Assembly: GCF_000737785.1 (NCBI RefSeq)
Contig: NZ_JPRO01000009.1
Coordinates: 27,384 to 91,383 of the forward strand
DNA: 64,000 nt
Reading direction: 5' to 3'
Source of the DNA: Chryseobacterium luteum
Lineage (GTDB): Bacteria > Bacteroidota > Bacteroidia > Flavobacteriales > Weeksellaceae
Positions 34,180 to 43,437 of the stretch are shown in pieces. The first letter of the stretch is position 1, and the number at the start of each line of letters is the position of its first letter. The notes under the pieces were generated by a model that had not been told where the DNA came from, did no database searches, and was given only the letters and a program-made list of their open reading frames with translations. The translations under genes were made by a program, and so were the position numbers.

Positions 34180-36612
34180 TTAAAATATCGCAGGATATTT
34201 CTGAGGATTTGTTTCATTAAACAGAGCATAAATTCTTTCAACCATATCATCTGAAGATGGCTTGCTGAAATAATCTCCATCACTTGCATACGCAGGTCTG
34301 TGATCGTTTGCTGCGATCGTCAACGGATCGGAATCCAGGAATCTGAAAGCTTTTTGTTTTTCTAGAATCTGCTGAAGGATAAACGCTGAAGTTCCGCCCT
34401 GCACATCTTCGTCAATTACGACCAGTCTGTTCGTTTTCTTCACGCTTTCAGCAATTTCATTCGTTAAATCGAAAGGAATTAATGACTGAACGTCAATAAC
34501 TTCTGCGGAGATGCCTAGTTTTTCCAGTTCTTCCGCTGCATCCATGACAATTCTCCATGTGGAACCGTAAGTTACCAGCGTAACGTCTTTTCCTTCTTTC
34601 GTCACTTCAATTTTTCCGACAGGAACAGTGAATTCACCTAAGTTATCAGGCTGTTTTTCTTTTAATCTGTATCCGTTCAGACATTCAACGATCACGGCTG
34701 GATCGTCGCTTTGAAGCATGGTGTTGTAGAATCCGGCAGCTTTCGTCAGGTTTCTTGGAACCAATACCAGAATCCCTTTTGAAAGGTTCAGAATTCCCGC
34801 CATCGGAGAACCTGAATGCCAGACACCTTCCAGTCTGTGGCCTCTCGTCCTGATGATCACAGGAGCTTTCTGACCGCCTTTTGTTCTGTACTGAACGGTT
34901 GCCAGGTCATCGCTCATTCCCTGTAAACAGTATAAAATATAATCTAAGTACTGGATCTCAGCGATTGGCCTCAAACCTCTCATTGCCATTCCAATACCCT
35001 GACCTAAAATTGTAGCTTCACGGATTCCGGTATCTGCTACACGGATATCACCGTATTTTTCCTGCATTCCTTCCAATCCCTGGTTAACGTCACCGATATT
35101 TCCGGCATCTTCACCAAAGACTAAAGTTTCAGGATATTTTTCAAATATTTTATCAAAATTATTTCTTACCACTACTCTTCCGTCTACTTCTTCAGAATTT
35201 TCCGAGAAAACAGGTTTTACTTCTTTCACGTTTTCAGCTTTCCACTGAGACTGTGAATATAAGTGAGAAGAATAGTTGTCTTTTTCGACCTCAAAAATCT
35301 CATTGTATTTCTGCATCAACTGGCTTCTTTCCGCAGAATTTGTTCCTCTTGTCGCCAGTAAAGATTTTCTTACCAAATGGAAAACATCTTTCTTAGCTTT
35401 TGAAACCAATTTATTGAACTGACCGATATAACCTTCAATTTCAGCATTCTGGCCTTTAAGATTTTCAACTGACGGAAGAATAGACTGAATAAGATCTGTA
35501 ATGGTTTTCTGGTAATTCTCCCAGGCATTTTTCTGACCTGCTTTTACTATTTTTTTAGCTTCTTCATCTACCGCATCCAATTCTTCGGCTGAAGCAATAA
35601 TTTCTTCTTTTCCTTCGATTTCTATTGAATAATTCAGGATCCATTCTTTGAACTTCACCATACCATCAAAAGCCGATTCCCACGACAGGCGCTCTTCATT
35701 TTTATATCTTTCATGAGATCCGGATGTAGAGTGGCCCTGAGGCTGTGTAACTTCAATAACGTGAACTACAACCGGAATACTTTCTGTTCTTGCAAAGTGT
35801 TCAGCTCTGGCATAGGCATCCAATAATGAAGGATAATCCCAGGCTTTTACCTGGATGATCTCGCAGCCCTGGTTTTCGCCTTCCTTTCTCTGGAATCCGC
35901 TTAACATTTCAGCAATGTCAGCTTTTGCCCTCTGGTTTTTGGTTGGAACTGAAATTCCGTACCCGTCGTCCCAGATAGAAACAATCATCGGAACCTGAAG
36001 TGCACAGGCAGCGTTCAGGGTTTCCCAGAAATGTCCTTCTGCTGTAGAGGCATCCCCGATTGTTCCGAAAGCAATTTCATTACCTTCTTTTGAGAATTTC
36101 TCAGAGCCTTCAAATTTTACACTTTTATAAATCTTGGAAGCCTGGGCCAGTCCCAACAGTCTGGGCATCTGCCCTGCCGTAGGAGAAATATCTGAAGAGA
36201 TATTTTTCTGTGCCGTAAGATCTTTCCAGCTTCCGTCTTCATTTAAACTTCTTGTTGCAAAGTGTCCATTCATCTGCCTTCCTGCCGATGCCGGCTCTCT
36301 TTCAACGCTTGTATCTGCATACAGCTGTGCAAAGAAGCTTTCAACCGTTAAAGCATTAACCGCTAATGCAAAAGTCTGATCCCTGTAATATCCTGAACGG
36401 AAGTCGCCATTTCTGAAAACTTTCGCCATTGCCAGCTGAGGAAGTTCTTTACCATCCCCAAAAATTCCGAATTTAGCTTTTCCTGTAAGCACTTCTCTTC
36501 TTCCAAGATAAGACATCTCACGCGATATCCTTCCTAATCTGTAATCCTCAAGTATCTGGTTTTTAAAATCCTGGAAAGAAATTTGCTGTGTTTCAATATA
36601 GGTTGTCTGCAT
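34180..36612 (-). CDS. 2-oxoacid dehydrogenase E1, fused alpha and beta subunits
   Basis: About 810 residues; a thiamine-diphosphate E1 component in which the alpha and beta chains are fused, as is usual in Flavobacteria. The alpha part (about 10-370) contains the TPP motif from GDASTAEG (near residue 185) to WDDGYGIS. The beta part (about 480-810) has VFGEDAGNIGDVNQG, the ATILGQGIGMAMRG and AEIQYLDY segments and the C-terminal transketolase-like domain. It decarboxylates a 2-oxoacid, probably a branched-chain one, and hands the acyl group to an E2; neither E2 nor E3 is adjacent. I start at MQTTYIE (36612), since homologues begin about there; an upstream in-frame Met at 36642 would add ten residues. 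Confidence 0.93.
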   Translation of the reverse strand: MQTTYIETQQISFQDFKNQILEDYRLGRISREMSYLGRREVLTGKAKFGIFGDGKELPQLAMAKVFRNGDFRSGYYRDQTFALAVNALTVESFFAQLYADTSVEREPASAGRQMNGHFATRSLNEDGSWKDLTAQKNISSDISPTAGQMPRLLGLAQASKIYKSVKFEGSEKFSKEGNEIAFGTIGDASTAEGHFWETLNAACALQVPMIVSIWDDGYGISVPTKNQRAKADIAEMLSGFQRKEGENQGCEIIQVKAWDYPSLLDAYARAEHFARTESIPVVVHVIEVTQPQGHSTSGSHERYKNEERLSWESAFDGMVKFKEWILNYSIEIEGKEEIIASAEELDAVDEEAKKIVKAGQKNAWENYQKTITDLIQSILPSVENLKGQNAEIEGYIGQFNKLVSKAKKDVFHLVRKSLLATRGTNSAERSQLMQKYNEIFEVEKDNYSSHLYSQSQWKAENVKEVKPVFSENSEEVDGRVVVRNNFDKIFEKYPETLVFGEDAGNIGDVNQGLEGMQEKYGDIRVADTGIREATILGQGIGMAMRGLRPIAEIQYLDYILYCLQGMSDDLATVQYRTKGGQKAPVIIRTRGHRLEGVWHSGSPMAGILNLSKGILVLVPRNLTKAAGFYNTMLQSDDPAVIVECLNGYRLKEKQPDNLGEFTVPVGKIEVTKEGKDVTLVTYGSTWRIVMDAAEELEKLGISAEVIDVQSLIPFDLTNEIAESVKKTNRLVVIDEDVQGGTSAFILQQILEKQKAFRFLDSDPLTIAANDHRPAYASDGDYFSKPSSDDMVERIYALFNETNPQKYPAIF

Positions 36613-36749
36613 AGCTAGATATAAAAGTTTTTTATTCTTCAAGTATGCCGCTAATATACAATTTTTAAATTAATTTTAATTTTCAATAATCTTTTTTAAA
36701 AATTTGATAATAAAAGAATTGTGCTTTATATTGTAAAAAATTATAGATA

Positions 36750-37043
36750 ATGGAAAAAAAGTCGCCTCATATTCTGAATGCATCCAGCAATCTTTTAGGT
36801 TTTTCCCTGATTATCATTACCTCGTTAAAAATCACTAAAATCAGTGGGAATACACATCTGGATGAATTTGCCGGCGTAGCATGCCTAATGTTTGCGTGCA
36901 GCTGCTTTTTTTCGTTCCTGGCAATCAGAACAGAAAATGAAAAACGGGAAAAAAAATTTGAGACTATTGCGGATTATTTATTTTTAACCGCTTTATTTTG
37001 TATAGTTCTGGCTGTGATAATTGTAACCGTAAAGATTATCTGA
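36750..37043 (+). CDS. Small hypothetical membrane protein
   Basis: A 97-residue protein with three hydrophobic segments: one at about 12-28 (SNLLGFSLIIITSLKI), one at 42-58 (GVACLMFACSCFFSFLAI) and one at the C-terminus (YLFLTALFCIVLAVIIVTV). Short charged loops (TENEKREKKFE) connect them. No family recognised. It is isolated, transcribed divergently from E1 and convergently toward the polyprenyl synthase gene, which ends two bases away. A real gene is likely because of the transmembrane pattern and strand-consistent codon use. Confidence 0.7.
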   Translation: MEKKSPHILNASSNLLGFSLIIITSLKITKISGNTHLDEFAGVACLMFACSCFFSFLAIRTENEKREKKFETIADYLFLTALFCIVLAVIIVTVKII

Positions 37044-37045
37044 TC

Positions 37046-38023
37046 TTAAAACTTTCTTTCAATAACGTAATCCAGCATCAGGTGTAAAGATTTTTTGGGT
37101 TCAGAATCCGGAAATTCGTTCAGGATGTCTTTGGCTTTCTGCTGAAAATCTTTCATCACGTTTATAGCATAGTCCATACCGCCGGAGCTTTTCACAAATT
37201 CTATAAGCTCTTTCACCCTTTTCTGGTCGTTGTTATATCGTTTTATGGTATTGAAATAATACTTCCTGTCCTTTTCACTGGTCGTTTTGAGCGTGTAGAT
37301 TAAAGGAAGGGTCATCTTCTGCTCTTTAATATCTATACCGACAGGTTTCCCGATGACATTTGAACTTAAATAATCAAAAAGGTCGTCCTTGATCTGAAAT
37401 GCTATCCCGGTATAGGTTCCGAAATTCATCATTTTTTTGGCAAGGGCTTCGTCCGCGTTATTGGACAGAACGCCTATTTCACAACAGGCCGCAATTAGAG
37501 TGGCTGTTTTCTGACGGATAATTTCATAGTAAACATCTTCAGTGATATCCAGTTTTCTGGCTTTTTCCAGCTGCAGAAGCTCACCTTCGGACATTTCACG
37601 GATCGTCCTGGAGATCACCCCTAAAAGATCGTAATCCTTGTGATCTGTGGAAAGTAATACAGATTTTGACAAAAGATAGTCTCCTACCAGAACCGCAATT
37701 TTATTCTTCCATAAAGCATTGATTGAGAAAAAATTACGCCGTTTGAAACTTTCATCCACCACATCATCGTGTACGAGAGTGGCGGTATGAATCAACTCGA
37801 TCATTGAAGCTCCGCGGTACGTTTTTTCGTTGACCTCACCTATCAGTTTTGCGCAGAGGAATACGAACATAGGGCGCATCTGCTTACCTTTGGTGGTAAC
37901 AATAAAGCGGGTTACTTTATCTAATAAAGGTACCTTACTCTGCATTGATTCGTAAAACTTCTGCTCGAAAAGTTTCATTTCTTCATTGATCGGTCGTTTG
38001 ATTTCTTCTACGATGTTTGCCAA
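37046..38023 (-). CDS. ispB: Polyprenyl (octa/heptaprenyl) diphosphate synthase
   Basis: A 325-residue trans-isoprenyl synthase that extends farnesyl diphosphate with isopentenyl diphosphate for the menaquinone side chain. Visible: the first Asp-rich motif LVHDDVVDES (DDxxD), the KGKQMRPMFVFLCAKL opening, GDYLLSKSVLL, and the second Asp-rich motif QIKDDLFDY. The KMTLPLIYTL region also fits. Length normal. Family assignment is firm; the chain length is not readable from sequence, so octaprenyl is a default. A TAnnTTTG -7 element lies 38 bp upstream of the start. Confidence 0.92.
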   Translation of the reverse strand: MANIVEEIKRPINEEMKLFEQKFYESMQSKVPLLDKVTRFIVTTKGKQMRPMFVFLCAKLIGEVNEKTYRGASMIELIHTATLVHDDVVDESFKRRNFFSINALWKNKIAVLVGDYLLSKSVLLSTDHKDYDLLGVISRTIREMSEGELLQLEKARKLDITEDVYYEIIRQKTATLIAACCEIGVLSNNADEALAKKMMNFGTYTGIAFQIKDDLFDYLSSNVIGKPVGIDIKEQKMTLPLIYTLKTTSEKDRKYYFNTIKRYNNDQKRVKELIEFVKSSGGMDYAINVMKDFQQKAKDILNEFPDSEPKKSLHLMLDYVIERKF

Positions 38024-38060
38024 AATCTGTGAATGAAAGGTAAATACTTATTAATTCTCA

Positions 38061-38068
38061 CAAAGATA
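38061..38068 (-). promoter_or_regulatory. -7 element (TATCTTTG) of polyprenyl synthase promoter
   Basis: On the minus strand TATCTTTG fits the Bacteroidota TAnnTTTG consensus and lies 38 bp upstream of the start. A TTTTG further up (38092-38096), with a 23-base spacer, could be the -33 element, though the spacing is on the long side. Confidence 0.45.
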
Positions 38069-38096
38069 ATTTTTTTCACGCAATTTTAGGACAAAA

Positions 38097-38978
38097 TTAA
38101 TCTTTGAGTTGTTCTTTTGGAATAAAATACAGCGAAGGCTGTGCGCTTCCCAATCCCGACCTGAATTTTTCCCCCGAAATATAAATTCCGGACTCGTTGA
38201 CAGCAATACCTTCGATCTGACCTACCGCCAGAGCATTTCCCAGATAATAATGTTTAGGTTGTCCCTTAAAAAAAATCCCGGGTTCTGTTTCTCTGAAAAC
38301 ATTCAGAAAGACTTCCGTTTTTTTGGTATACCCTACGAGATAAAGCTTCCTGTCAAAATAAGCAGCGTCAGTCACCACAAAGTTAGTTTTGTACGATTCT
38401 ATTTTCTCGGCTTTTTGTTTCTCAGACACAACCGGATCAATGATATAATGAGAGGTTGATTTTGATTTCCATTCTTTGGTAAACAGGTGCAGCTTTCCGT
38501 TGAGATAGATCATTGCTTCGGCATCAAAATCATTGTCAGTATACTTTGGGATAAATTCTGTCTGCTCCGGATAATAGAATGAGATTTTTGTAATGGAATC
38601 ATTCTTCGGTTCATTGCTGTTAAAAGGCAGTTTATAAATTTCCAGGTCCTTTCTTGTCCCTCCATTATTTCCGAAATCTCCGATATATAAATTCTTCCCG
38701 TCATTAGCAAGGGCTTCCCAGTCTTTATTTTTGACATTACTGATTGTAAAAGTATTTTTAATGCTGCCAGAATCTTCATCCAGTTCAAAAAGTTCCGGAG
38801 CATTGCCACTGTCATTGAATGTATACAGTTTTCCGTTCATCATGCTGAGCCCGGATGTTTCCCGGATCTTATCCTCTAAATAATCAACCCGGTATTTTCT
38901 TATCTTCAAAAAGTCGGTCTGCTGGGAAAATGAAGACTGAAAAATGATAACAGCAGTGAGAAGGAGAATTTTTTTCAT
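38097..38978 (-). CDS. Exported hypothetical protein, probably beta-propeller
   Basis: About 293 residues from the Met at 38978, which begins a clean signal peptide (MKKILLLTAVIIFQSSFSQQ). An in-frame Met nine codons upstream is possible but would break the signal. The mature part has repeated short Gly/Asn/Asp turns (TFNDSGNAPELFELDE, DGKNLYIGDFGNNGG, FDAEAMIYLNGKLHLFTKEW) such as seen in propeller-type proteins that follow extracellular or cell-surface ligands. No catalytic motif. A single gene with no informative neighbour. The role is unknown. Confidence 0.78.
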   Translation of the reverse strand: MKKILLLTAVIIFQSSFSQQTDFLKIRKYRVDYLEDKIRETSGLSMMNGKLYTFNDSGNAPELFELDEDSGSIKNTFTISNVKNKDWEALANDGKNLYIGDFGNNGGTRKDLEIYKLPFNSNEPKNDSITKISFYYPEQTEFIPKYTDNDFDAEAMIYLNGKLHLFTKEWKSKSTSHYIIDPVVSEKQKAEKIESYKTNFVVTDAAYFDRKLYLVGYTKKTEVFLNVFRETEPGIFFKGQPKHYYLGNALAVGQIEGIAVNESGIYISGEKFRSGLGSAQPSLYFIPKEQLKD

Positions 38979-39092
38979 AGGGTAAAAATAAGGGTTTGCG
39001 GGCAATTGAAAAAGACTAAAACTGTTCTGTTCTAGTCACCCGTGAAAAATTCTTATGAGTATTTATAAATAGCTTTAAATAAAATAGATACA

Positions 39093-40037
39093 TCAGACAG
39101 ATTTTATTTTTCGTTTCTGTTCCTGCTGTCTTTTAGCCTGCTTCTTTAGGTAGTCTTTCCGGTACTGCCTTACTGTTTTTCCCGTTCCGTCATGCCTCCA
39201 TCCGGGAGAATTAAAGATGTAATTAATCCGGTCTGAAAATTTCAGTCCGGGTTGTTTGATGTCTTTCCATATCTTTCTCCATTCATAGAGAAGAACGGTA
39301 TCCGGTTTATTATCAGGCATTTTTGGATAGATTCCGTATTTCACAGGCAGATCAGGGTCTTCCTTTTCGAAAGTTCCAAATATCTTGTCCCAGATGATCA
39401 GGCACATTCCCATATTCCGGTCCAGATATTTGATATTGCATGCGTGATGTACCCTATGATGGGAAGGAGTCACCAGAATATATTCCAGAATCCCCAGCGT
39501 TTTCACGGTCTGTGTATGCACCCAGGTTCCATACACCTGCCCTATTGCATAAACCACCATAATATGCCAGGGATTAAAGCCTAAAAAAGCCAGAGGAGAA
39601 AAATAAAGGTATCGGTAGAGCGGCTGAAGCACCGGACTTCTGAATCCCGTCGTCAGGTTGAAATATTCTGAATTGTGGTGGGTAATGTGAACTGCCCAGA
39701 ATGCCCTGGAATGATGGTCTACATAATGAAGAACATAATAAGCAAAGTCTGTAATGATAAAACAGATCAACCAATATCCTACTGTAAAATCCCAGGTAAA
39801 AAGGCGATGGTTGTAAAAGAAAAACATAACGCCCATGGCAAATACCTTCATGATCAGGTCTAGTCCGAAGTTCATCAATGCAAGATAAACACTGGTGGCA
39901 ACATCTTTTCCATTGTATAGTTTAGCCTCTGAAATGTGGCTGTAGATCATTTCAGCTAAAATGACAGTAGCATGAAGAGGAATTGACCATGCATAGATAT
40001 TCTCTAACCCGTCCTCGCCCATAAAGTAATCCATCAT
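39093..40037 (-). CDS. Sterol desaturase / fatty acid hydroxylase family protein
   Basis: A 314-residue integral membrane di-iron protein. Histidine motifs are visible: HYVDHHSRAFWAVHITHHNS (with HxxHH and HxxHH) near residues 103-122 and HRVHHACN further on, in the order expected for the fatty acid hydroxylase superfamily. Hydrophobic segments occupy the first half; the tail is very basic (KKQAKRQQEQKRK). In bacteria such enzymes modify fatty acids, hopanoids or lipid head groups. Substrate is unknown. It is a single gene, between the exported propeller-like protein and rlmN. Confidence 0.9.
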   Translation of the reverse strand: MMDYFMGEDGLENIYAWSIPLHATVILAEMIYSHISEAKLYNGKDVATSVYLALMNFGLDLIMKVFAMGVMFFFYNHRLFTWDFTVGYWLICFIITDFAYYVLHYVDHHSRAFWAVHITHHNSEYFNLTTGFRSPVLQPLYRYLYFSPLAFLGFNPWHIMVVYAIGQVYGTWVHTQTVKTLGILEYILVTPSHHRVHHACNIKYLDRNMGMCLIIWDKIFGTFEKEDPDLPVKYGIYPKMPDNKPDTVLLYEWRKIWKDIKQPGLKFSDRINYIFNSPGWRHDGTGKTVRQYRKDYLKKQAKRQQEQKRKIKSV

Positions 40038-40110
40038 TACTTATTAGTTTTTGTAAAGGTAAGGCTTTAAGAAATTTTTAAGAAAATATCCTGTTGTTTT
40101 TAATAAAATT

Positions 40111-41145
40111 TTAATCAGCTGTTTTGTTGGCCAGCTGTCCGCAGGCAGCATCGATATCTCCTCCGCGGCTTTTTCTGATCATAACAGTAATTCCTGCATT
40201 TTCAAGCTGACGAACATAATTTTCTTCTGCCTGTTTGTTGCATTTGTCATATTTTCCGTCTCCAATCGGATTGTATTGTATAAGATTCACTTTGGAAGGA
40301 ACCTGCTTACAATATCTGATAAGTGCTTTAATATCTTCGTCTCCATCATTAATGCCTTTCCAGACACAGTATTCGAAAGTAATTACAGAATTGGTTTTCT
40401 TATACCAGTACTGAAGAGCTTCCATAATATCTGTTAATGGAAATTTATCAGAAAACGGCATGATCTCATTCCGTTTTACTTCTATGGCAGAGTGCAGCGA
40501 TAATGCTAATTTCACCCGCAGATCGTCGTCTGCAAGCATTTTGATCATTTTCGGAATTCCGGATGTAGAAACGGTAATTCTTCTGGGTGACATGCCCAGA
40601 CCTTCAGGCTGAGTAATCTTCCTGATGGATTCTACTACGTTTTTGTAGTTCATCATCGGCTCTCCCATTCCCATAAAAACGATATTGGAAAGGGGTCTTT
40701 CAAAGTACATTTTACTTTGGCTGTCAATGAGAGCTACCTGGTCCACGATTTCGGCAACTTCAAGATTTCGCATTCTTTTCAGTCGTGCGGTTGCACAGAA
40801 TTCGCAGTTTAATGAGCATCCTACCTGTGAGGAAACGCAGGCTGTGGTTCTTGTTTCTGTTGGAATAAGAACAGATTCTACCATCAGTCCGTCGTGAAGC
40901 TTCACACCGTTCTTAATTGTTCCGTCTGAGCTTCTCTGAAGCTGGTCTACAGAAACGGGATTAATGGTATACTCTTCGGAAATTTTTTCGCGCAGAGATT
41001 TCGAAAGATTCGTCATTTCATCAATCGAATGGAGATTTTTACTCCATAACCAGTCATAAACCTGCTTCGCACGAAACGGTTTTTCCCCTAAAGTCAAAAA
41101 ATAGTCTTTAAGCTGGTCAAGTGATAAAACCCGGATATCTTTCAT
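40111..41145 (-). CDS. rlmN: 23S rRNA (adenine-2503-C2)-methyltransferase RlmN
   Basis: A 344-residue radical SAM enzyme that methylates C2 of A2503 in 23S rRNA and A37 of some tRNAs. Visible: the N-terminal helix with YFLTLGEKPFRAKQVYDWLW, the radical-SAM cluster motif CSLNCEFC (CxxxCxxC), the IVFMGMGEPMMNY SAM-binding GGE-like segment, and the C-terminal DIDAACGQLA with the methyl-carrying Cys of the family. Full length. It is preceded on the same strand by queA, 76 bp away, and the two tRNA/rRNA modification genes may be co-transcribed. Confidence 0.96.
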   Translation of the reverse strand: MKDIRVLSLDQLKDYFLTLGEKPFRAKQVYDWLWSKNLHSIDEMTNLSKSLREKISEEYTINPVSVDQLQRSSDGTIKNGVKLHDGLMVESVLIPTETRTTACVSSQVGCSLNCEFCATARLKRMRNLEVAEIVDQVALIDSQSKMYFERPLSNIVFMGMGEPMMNYKNVVESIRKITQPEGLGMSPRRITVSTSGIPKMIKMLADDDLRVKLALSLHSAIEVKRNEIMPFSDKFPLTDIMEALQYWYKKTNSVITFEYCVWKGINDGDEDIKALIRYCKQVPSKVNLIQYNPIGDGKYDKCNKQAEENYVRQLENAGITVMIRKSRGGDIDAACGQLANKTAD

Positions 41146-41152
41146 TGTGGTA

Positions 41153-41207
41153 ATAGGTTGCAGATGACAGGTTGCAGGCTACAGACAAACCAATATCTGC
41201 AGCCTAT
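41153..41207. repeat. Inverted repeat between queA and rlmN
   Basis: ATAGGTTGCAGAT (41153-41165) is matched by ATCTGCAGCCTAT (41195-41207), complementary at 12 of 13 positions, with a 29-base loop that holds a further direct copy of GGTTGCAG. No T-run follows on the minus strand, so it is not a standard terminator. It may modulate read-through from queA into rlmN. Confidence 0.5.
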
Positions 41208-41220
41208 ACCTGATATTTAT

Positions 41221-42270
41221 TTATAAAATAAGCATTGCGTCACCGTAAGAATAGAATTTATACTTTTCTTTTACAGCTTCTTCATATGCATGCATGATAA
41301 ACTCTTTTCCTGCAAATGCAGCGATCATCATCAGTAATGTTGATTTTGGTGTGTGGAAGTTGGTAATCATTGCACTCGCAACTCCAAAATCATGAGGCGG
41401 ATAAATAAATTTATTGGTCCAGCCGTTAAAAGCAGAGATTTTTCTGTTTGAAGAAACAGAAGTTTCCAATGCTCTCATTGTTGTAGTACCTACTGCACAT
41501 ACTCTTCTGTGGGCATCTACCGCTTTGTTGATGATATCAGCATTTTTCTCGTCGATGATCACTTCTTCCGACTCCATTTTGTGCTTGGAAAGATCTTCTA
41601 CCTCAATAGGGTTAAAAGTTCCCAAACCAACATGAAGCGTTACTTCAGCAAAATCAATTCCTTTGATCTCCAGTTTCTTCATCAGGTGTCTAGAGAAGTG
41701 AAGACCGGCTGTAGGTGCAGCAACTGCCCCTTCTACTTTCGCATAGATGGTCTGGTATCTTTCTGCATCTTCAGGCTCTACTGCTCTTTTTATATATTTC
41801 GGAAGCGGAGTTTCTCCCAGTTCTTTCAGTTTTGTTCTGAATTCGTCATAAGATCCGTCGAACAGGAATCTTAAGGTTCTTCCTCTTGAAGTAGTATTGT
41901 CGATAACTTCAGCTACCAAAGATTCGTCTTCAGTAAAGAACAGTTTGTTCCCGATTCTGATTTTTCTGGCAGGGTCCACAAGAACGTCCCATACTCTGGT
42001 CTCTTTATCAAGTTCTCTTAAAAGGAAAACTTCAATTTTGGCTCCTGTTTTTTCTTTATTCCCATAAAGACGTGCAGGGAAAACCTTGGTATTGTTGAAA
42101 ATGAATAGATCTTTCTCATCGAAATAATCAACCACATCTTTAAACAGCTTATGTTCAATAGTTTCTGTTTTTCTGTTAAGAACCATTAATCTGGCTTCGT
42201 CTCTGTGTTCGGATGGGTGTTCTGCCAATAATTCCGCAGGAAGGTCAAAATTAAAATCTGATGTTTTCAT
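41221..42270 (-). CDS. queA: S-adenosylmethionine:tRNA ribosyltransferase-isomerase QueA
   Basis: A 349-residue enzyme of queuosine synthesis: transfers and isomerises the ribosyl part of SAM onto 7-aminomethyl-7-deazaguanine in tRNA to give epoxyqueuosine. Recognisable segments are the start [20 protein letters not shown], then [17 protein letters not shown], the [13 protein letters not shown] core, [10 protein letters not shown] and [10 protein letters not shown], all diagnostic of QueA. Complete length. Expressed from a good TTG-21-TATATTTG promoter at 42328-42359; followed by rlmN on the same strand. Confidence 0.97.
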   Translation of the reverse strand: MKTSDFNFDLPAELLAEHPSEHRDEARLMVLNRKTETIEHKLFKDVVDYFDEKDLFIFNNTKVFPARLYGNKEKTGAKIEVFLLRELDKETRVWDVLVDPARKIRIGNKLFFTEDESLVAEVIDNTTSRGRTLRFLFDGSYDEFRTKLKELGETPLPKYIKRAVEPEDAERYQTIYAKVEGAVAAPTAGLHFSRHLMKKLEIKGIDFAEVTLHVGLGTFNPIEVEDLSKHKMESEEVIIDEKNADIINKAVDAHRRVCAVGTTTMRALETSVSSNRKISAFNGWTNKFIYPPHDFGVASAMITNFHTPKSTLLMMIAAFAGKEFIMHAYEEAVKEKYKFYSYGDAMLIL

Positions 42271-42327
42271 TTTTTTAAATTACGGTTTAAAAATTTATTC
42301 AAAATTACAAGTGTAATTTTCGGTGTG

Positions 42328-42359
42328 CAAATATACGACATTGAACACCCCTTTGTCAA
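42328..42359 (-). promoter_or_regulatory. queA promoter (TTG - 21 bp - TATATTTG)
   Basis: On the minus strand the -33 box TTGAC (its TTG at 42357-42359) is followed after 21 bp by TATATTTG (42328-42335), a full match to the Bacteroidota -7 consensus TAnnTTTG. The start codon of queA lies 58 bp further. Spacing is within the usual 19-23 range. Confidence 0.6.
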
Positions 42360-42420
42360 GTATTATTTAAAATCAAATATAAAACCGTGATTTACGGTGA
42401 TTTGTAAAGAAATAAAAGGT

Positions 42421-42428
42421 TATTTTTG
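42421..42428 (+). promoter_or_regulatory. -7 element (TATTTTTG) before AIM24 gene
   Basis: TATTTTTG matches TAnnTTTG 24 bp before the AIM24 start. A TTTG at 42401-42404 would be a -33 box with a 16-base spacer, which is short. Moderate support. Confidence 0.4.
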
Positions 42429-42452
42429 GAATGATTTAAAATTTTTACATTT

Positions 42453-43145
42453 ATGAGCAAATATTCACTGGAAGCTTTTGTCAACGAAACTAAAGAAAAT
42501 CCACAGCAGAGAGATTATTTTGAACTTGAAACTCCGCATCTTTTAGAAATCAACCTTAATAACCAGGCGGTATGGACAAAAAGAGGAAGCATGGTTGGCT
42601 ATGTAGGCGGCATCAATTTCGAGAGACAGGGAATGCTGGCAGGGGGCATCGGCAATCTTTTAAAGAAAGCGATCAGCGGTGAAGGAGCTAAACTGATGAA
42701 AGCAGAAGGAAGCGGGAAACTGTATGTGGCAGATTCGGGCAAGAAAGTACGAATCCTTTATCTGAACAATGAATCGGTTTGTGTGAACGGAAATGATGTT
42801 CTGGCCCACGAGCAGAGTGTAAAAAGCGATATTACCATGCTTAAAAGTGTTGCGGGTATGATGGCTGGCGGTCTTTTCCAGGTCAAACTTTCGGGAACCG
42901 GGCATATTGCAATAACAACGCATGGTGAACCATTGACACTGATGGTAACTCCTGACAATCCTGTTTTTACAGATCCTAATGCAACAGTGGCATGGTCGGG
43001 AAACTTAAGCCCCGATCTGAAAACGAATGTTTCTTTCAAAAGCCTTATCGGAAGAGGAAGCGGCGAGGAATTCCAGATGAAGTTCTCCGGTAACGGATGG
43101 GTACTGATCCAGCCTTATGAGGAAGTATATTTCACAGAGAAATAA
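42453..43145 (+). CDS. AIM24 family protein
   Basis: A 230-residue protein of the AIM24 (TspB/DUF124-like) fold, known from mitochondrial Aim24 and bacterial homologues of uncertain function. Hallmarks: LEINLNNQAVWTKRGSMVGY, GGINFERQGML, the Gly-rich LMKAEGSGKLYVADSGKKV segment, VKLSGTGHIAITTHGEP, and GEEFQMKFSGNGWVLIQPYE. No signal peptide or membrane segment. Single gene with its own terminator, and no partner nearby. Confidence 0.9.
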   Translation: MSKYSLEAFVNETKENPQQRDYFELETPHLLEINLNNQAVWTKRGSMVGYVGGINFERQGMLAGGIGNLLKKAISGEGAKLMKAEGSGKLYVADSGKKVRILYLNNESVCVNGNDVLAHEQSVKSDITMLKSVAGMMAGGLFQVKLSGTGHIAITTHGEPLTLMVTPDNPVFTDPNATVAWSGNLSPDLKTNVSFKSLIGRGSGEEFQMKFSGNGWVLIQPYEEVYFTEK

Positions 43146-43162
43146 TATAAAATTGAACGTAT

Positions 43163-43202
43163 AAAATGGCTGCTTCCTAAACCGGGCAGCCATTTTTAAT
43201 TT
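43163..43202 (+). terminator. Intrinsic terminator after AIM24 gene
   Basis: AAATGGCTGC (43164-43173) with GCAGCCATTT (43186-43195), a 10-bp perfect stem, followed by TTTTTAATTT. It lies 18 bp behind the stop. Confidence 0.85.
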
Positions 43203-43302
43203 CCTTCCTCTTTGTCCATATTTTGAAGTGCAATCCGCATCAAAGACTTTTCAGGCTCTCTGACATTAAGCAGCTGTTGAATCTTCAAGAGACCAAGAAA
43301 TT

Positions 43303-43428
43303 GTTTAAATTTTTAAAATCTCGCAGATTTAGCGGATTTATTTCAGTTATAAAAATCTGCAAAAGGAATATGTTTCTTTGGTAATTATTTCTGCATTATA
43401 ATTTTTATTGAATGCATTTAAACAGGCT
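43303..43428. repeat. Dispersed intergenic repeat, copy 1
   Basis: A roughly 126-base AT-rich element. It shares with 57799-57940 the runs TAAATTTTTAAAATCTCGC, ATTTATTTCAGTTAT, AAAATCTGC, and ATAATTTTTATTGAAT with the AAA--GGCT end. It lies in the otherwise empty gap between the AIM24 gene terminator and the DNA glycosylase gene. The two copies differ mainly by an internal insertion in copy 2. No ORF. Confidence 0.6.
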
Positions 43429-43437
43429 TACAAAAAT

